NCBI GenBank assembly: GCA_016762975.1
Contig: JAESUV010000203.1
Location: forward strand, 11,356 to 16,468
Length of the DNA stretch: 5,113 nt
Reading direction: 5' to 3'
Origin: Gammaproteobacteria bacterium
Lineage (GTDB): Bacteria; Pseudomonadota; Gammaproteobacteria; Pseudomonadales; Pseudohongiellaceae
The stretch's first letter is position 1. Every line of letters begins with the position of its first letter. Of the stretch, positions 4,512-5,113 are shown in pieces. The notes below the pieces were generated by a model that saw nothing but the letters and a program-made list of their open reading frames with translations, searched no databases and was not told the origin of the DNA. The position numbers and the translations under genes are program-made.

Positions 4512-5066
4512 ATGGAACTAAATACATTAAGCCCAGCTCCTGGCAGCCATAAAGCAAAGAAACGCGTCGGTCGTGGTATCGGCAGTGGTTCGGGTAAGAC
4601 TGCGGGCAGCGGTCACAAAGGCCAGAAGTCTCGTACTGGCGGCACGGTTCGGCCGGGGTTTGAAGGCGGTCAGATGCCTTTGCAAATGCGTCTACCTAAG
4701 TACGGTTTTAGCTCGCGTATAGGTCGTGTTTCAGCCGAGGTTCGCACATCAGAATTAAACAAGTTGGATGCTGACGTTGTCACTATCGAAGTGCTGCGAA
4801 AGGCGAATCTGATTACTGCGGGAATAAAGAGAGTAAAGGTTATGTTGTCCGGTGATGTAACCAAGGCCGTTACTCTTGAAGGAATAGGCGTAACTAAGGG
4901 TGCGCGAGCAGCAATCGAAGCATCCGGTGGCAAGGTCATCGACATCGAAATTCGCGAAAAAGTTAAGAAACTTGCGAAGAAAGCTGAGAAGCCTGTTAAG
5001 GCAGACAAGAAGAAGCCGGCTAAAGCTAAGGCCAAGAAAGACGACGCTCCTGCAGCAGACGAATAG
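4512..5066 (+). CDS. rplO: Ribosomal protein L15 (uL15) with lysine/alanine-rich C-terminal extension
   Basis: L15 is a late-assembling 50S protein; its long basic N-terminal arm threads through 23S rRNA while its globular domain lies on the outside. The N terminus MELNTLSPAPGSHKAKKRVGR is typical. It is followed by the glycine-rich GRGIGSGSGKTAGSGHKGQKSR arm in two overlapping stretches, FEGGQMPLQMRLPKYGF (about 50-66), and the C-terminal VTKGARAAIEASGGK (127-141). E. coli L15 ends at residue 144; here the chain continues to 184. The 40 added residues include 14 Lys, with many Ala and Pro, then an acidic end (DDAPAADE). The extension is low-complexity and probably disordered or helical on the rRNA. 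secY follows after 18 bases. Confidence 0.96.
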   Translation: MELNTLSPAPGSHKAKKRVGRGIGSGSGKTAGSGHKGQKSRTGGTVRPGFEGGQMPLQMRLPKYGFSSRIGRVSAEVRTSELNKLDADVVTIEVLRKANLITAGIKRVKVMLSGDVTKAVTLEGIGVTKGARAAIEASGGKVIDIEIREKVKKLAKKAEKPVKADKKKPAKAKAKKDDAPAADE

Positions 5067-5084
5067 CGAACTATAAAATAGACA

Positions 5085-5113
5085 ATGGCAAATAAACCAA
5101 ACATTTCTCCAGA
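5085..5113 (+). CDS. secY: Start of SecY preprotein translocase subunit (first 9 codons); runs off window
   Basis: SecY is the channel subunit of the SecYEG translocon in the inner membrane. Only MANKPNISP and two further bases are present, too little for identification by sequence. The call rests on gene order: secY directly follows rplO in the spc operon of gammaproteobacteria, and family members there often begin MAK or similar. The reading frame is open to the window edge and no other start lies in the 18-base gap after rplO. The upstream sequence (ACTATAAAATAGACA) has no good Shine-Dalgarno match, which is unusual beside the other genes here and may mean reliance on coupling to L15 translation. 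Confidence 0.75.

Noticed and set aside
5072..5079. TATAAAAT before secY as a promoter -10 box
   Set aside because: No plausible -35 element at the right distance, and the start codon follows within a few bases; secY is normally co-transcribed with rplO.

Overview
The window is a ribosomal-protein gene cluster, all on the + strand. It holds the 3' end of the S10 operon and almost the whole spc operon, in the standard bacterial order: rplP (3' end only), rpmC, rpsQ, rplN, rplX, rplE, rpsN, rpsH, rplF, rplR, rpsE, rpmD, rplO, then the first codons of secY. The proteins align by eye along their full length with Escherichia coli and Pseudomonas orthologues. S14 is the 101-residue zinc-free form. 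The gene order, protein lengths and moderate G+C content point to a gammaproteobacterium that is not an enteric. The genus cannot be fixed from this window alone.

Layout: bases 1-640 carry the end of the S10 operon (L16, L29, S17), tightly packed, with rplP and rpmC overlapping by one base. Bases 641-696 are a short junction between the S10 and spc parts. It holds two adjacent inverted repeats, the second a perfect 9-bp stem just before the rplN ribosome binding site. Bases 697-5066 carry ten spc genes for L14, L24, L5, S14, S8, L6, L18, S5, L30 and L15. Gaps run from 2 to 64 bases and none is long enough to hide another gene. From base 5085 the reading frame of secY begins and runs off the window.

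Together the genes supply ribosomal proteins of both subunits: L16 near the A site and peptidyl-transferase centre, L29 at the tunnel exit, L5 and L18 on 5S rRNA, S5 and S8 in the small-subunit body. The last gene encodes the SecY translocon channel. They are presumably co-transcribed, and many Shine-Dalgarno sequences sit in or against the preceding stop codon, which suggests translational coupling.

No undescribed biological system is visible; this is a core housekeeping operon. The points worth a second look are a perfect 26-bp palindrome inside rplF, the hairpin in front of rplN at an unusually short S10/spc junction, long low-complexity C-terminal tails on L5 (acidic, Pro/Ala-rich) and L15 (Lys/Ala-rich), a small three-copy repeat before rpmD, and the lack of a recognisable E. 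coli-type S8 operator at the start of rplE.
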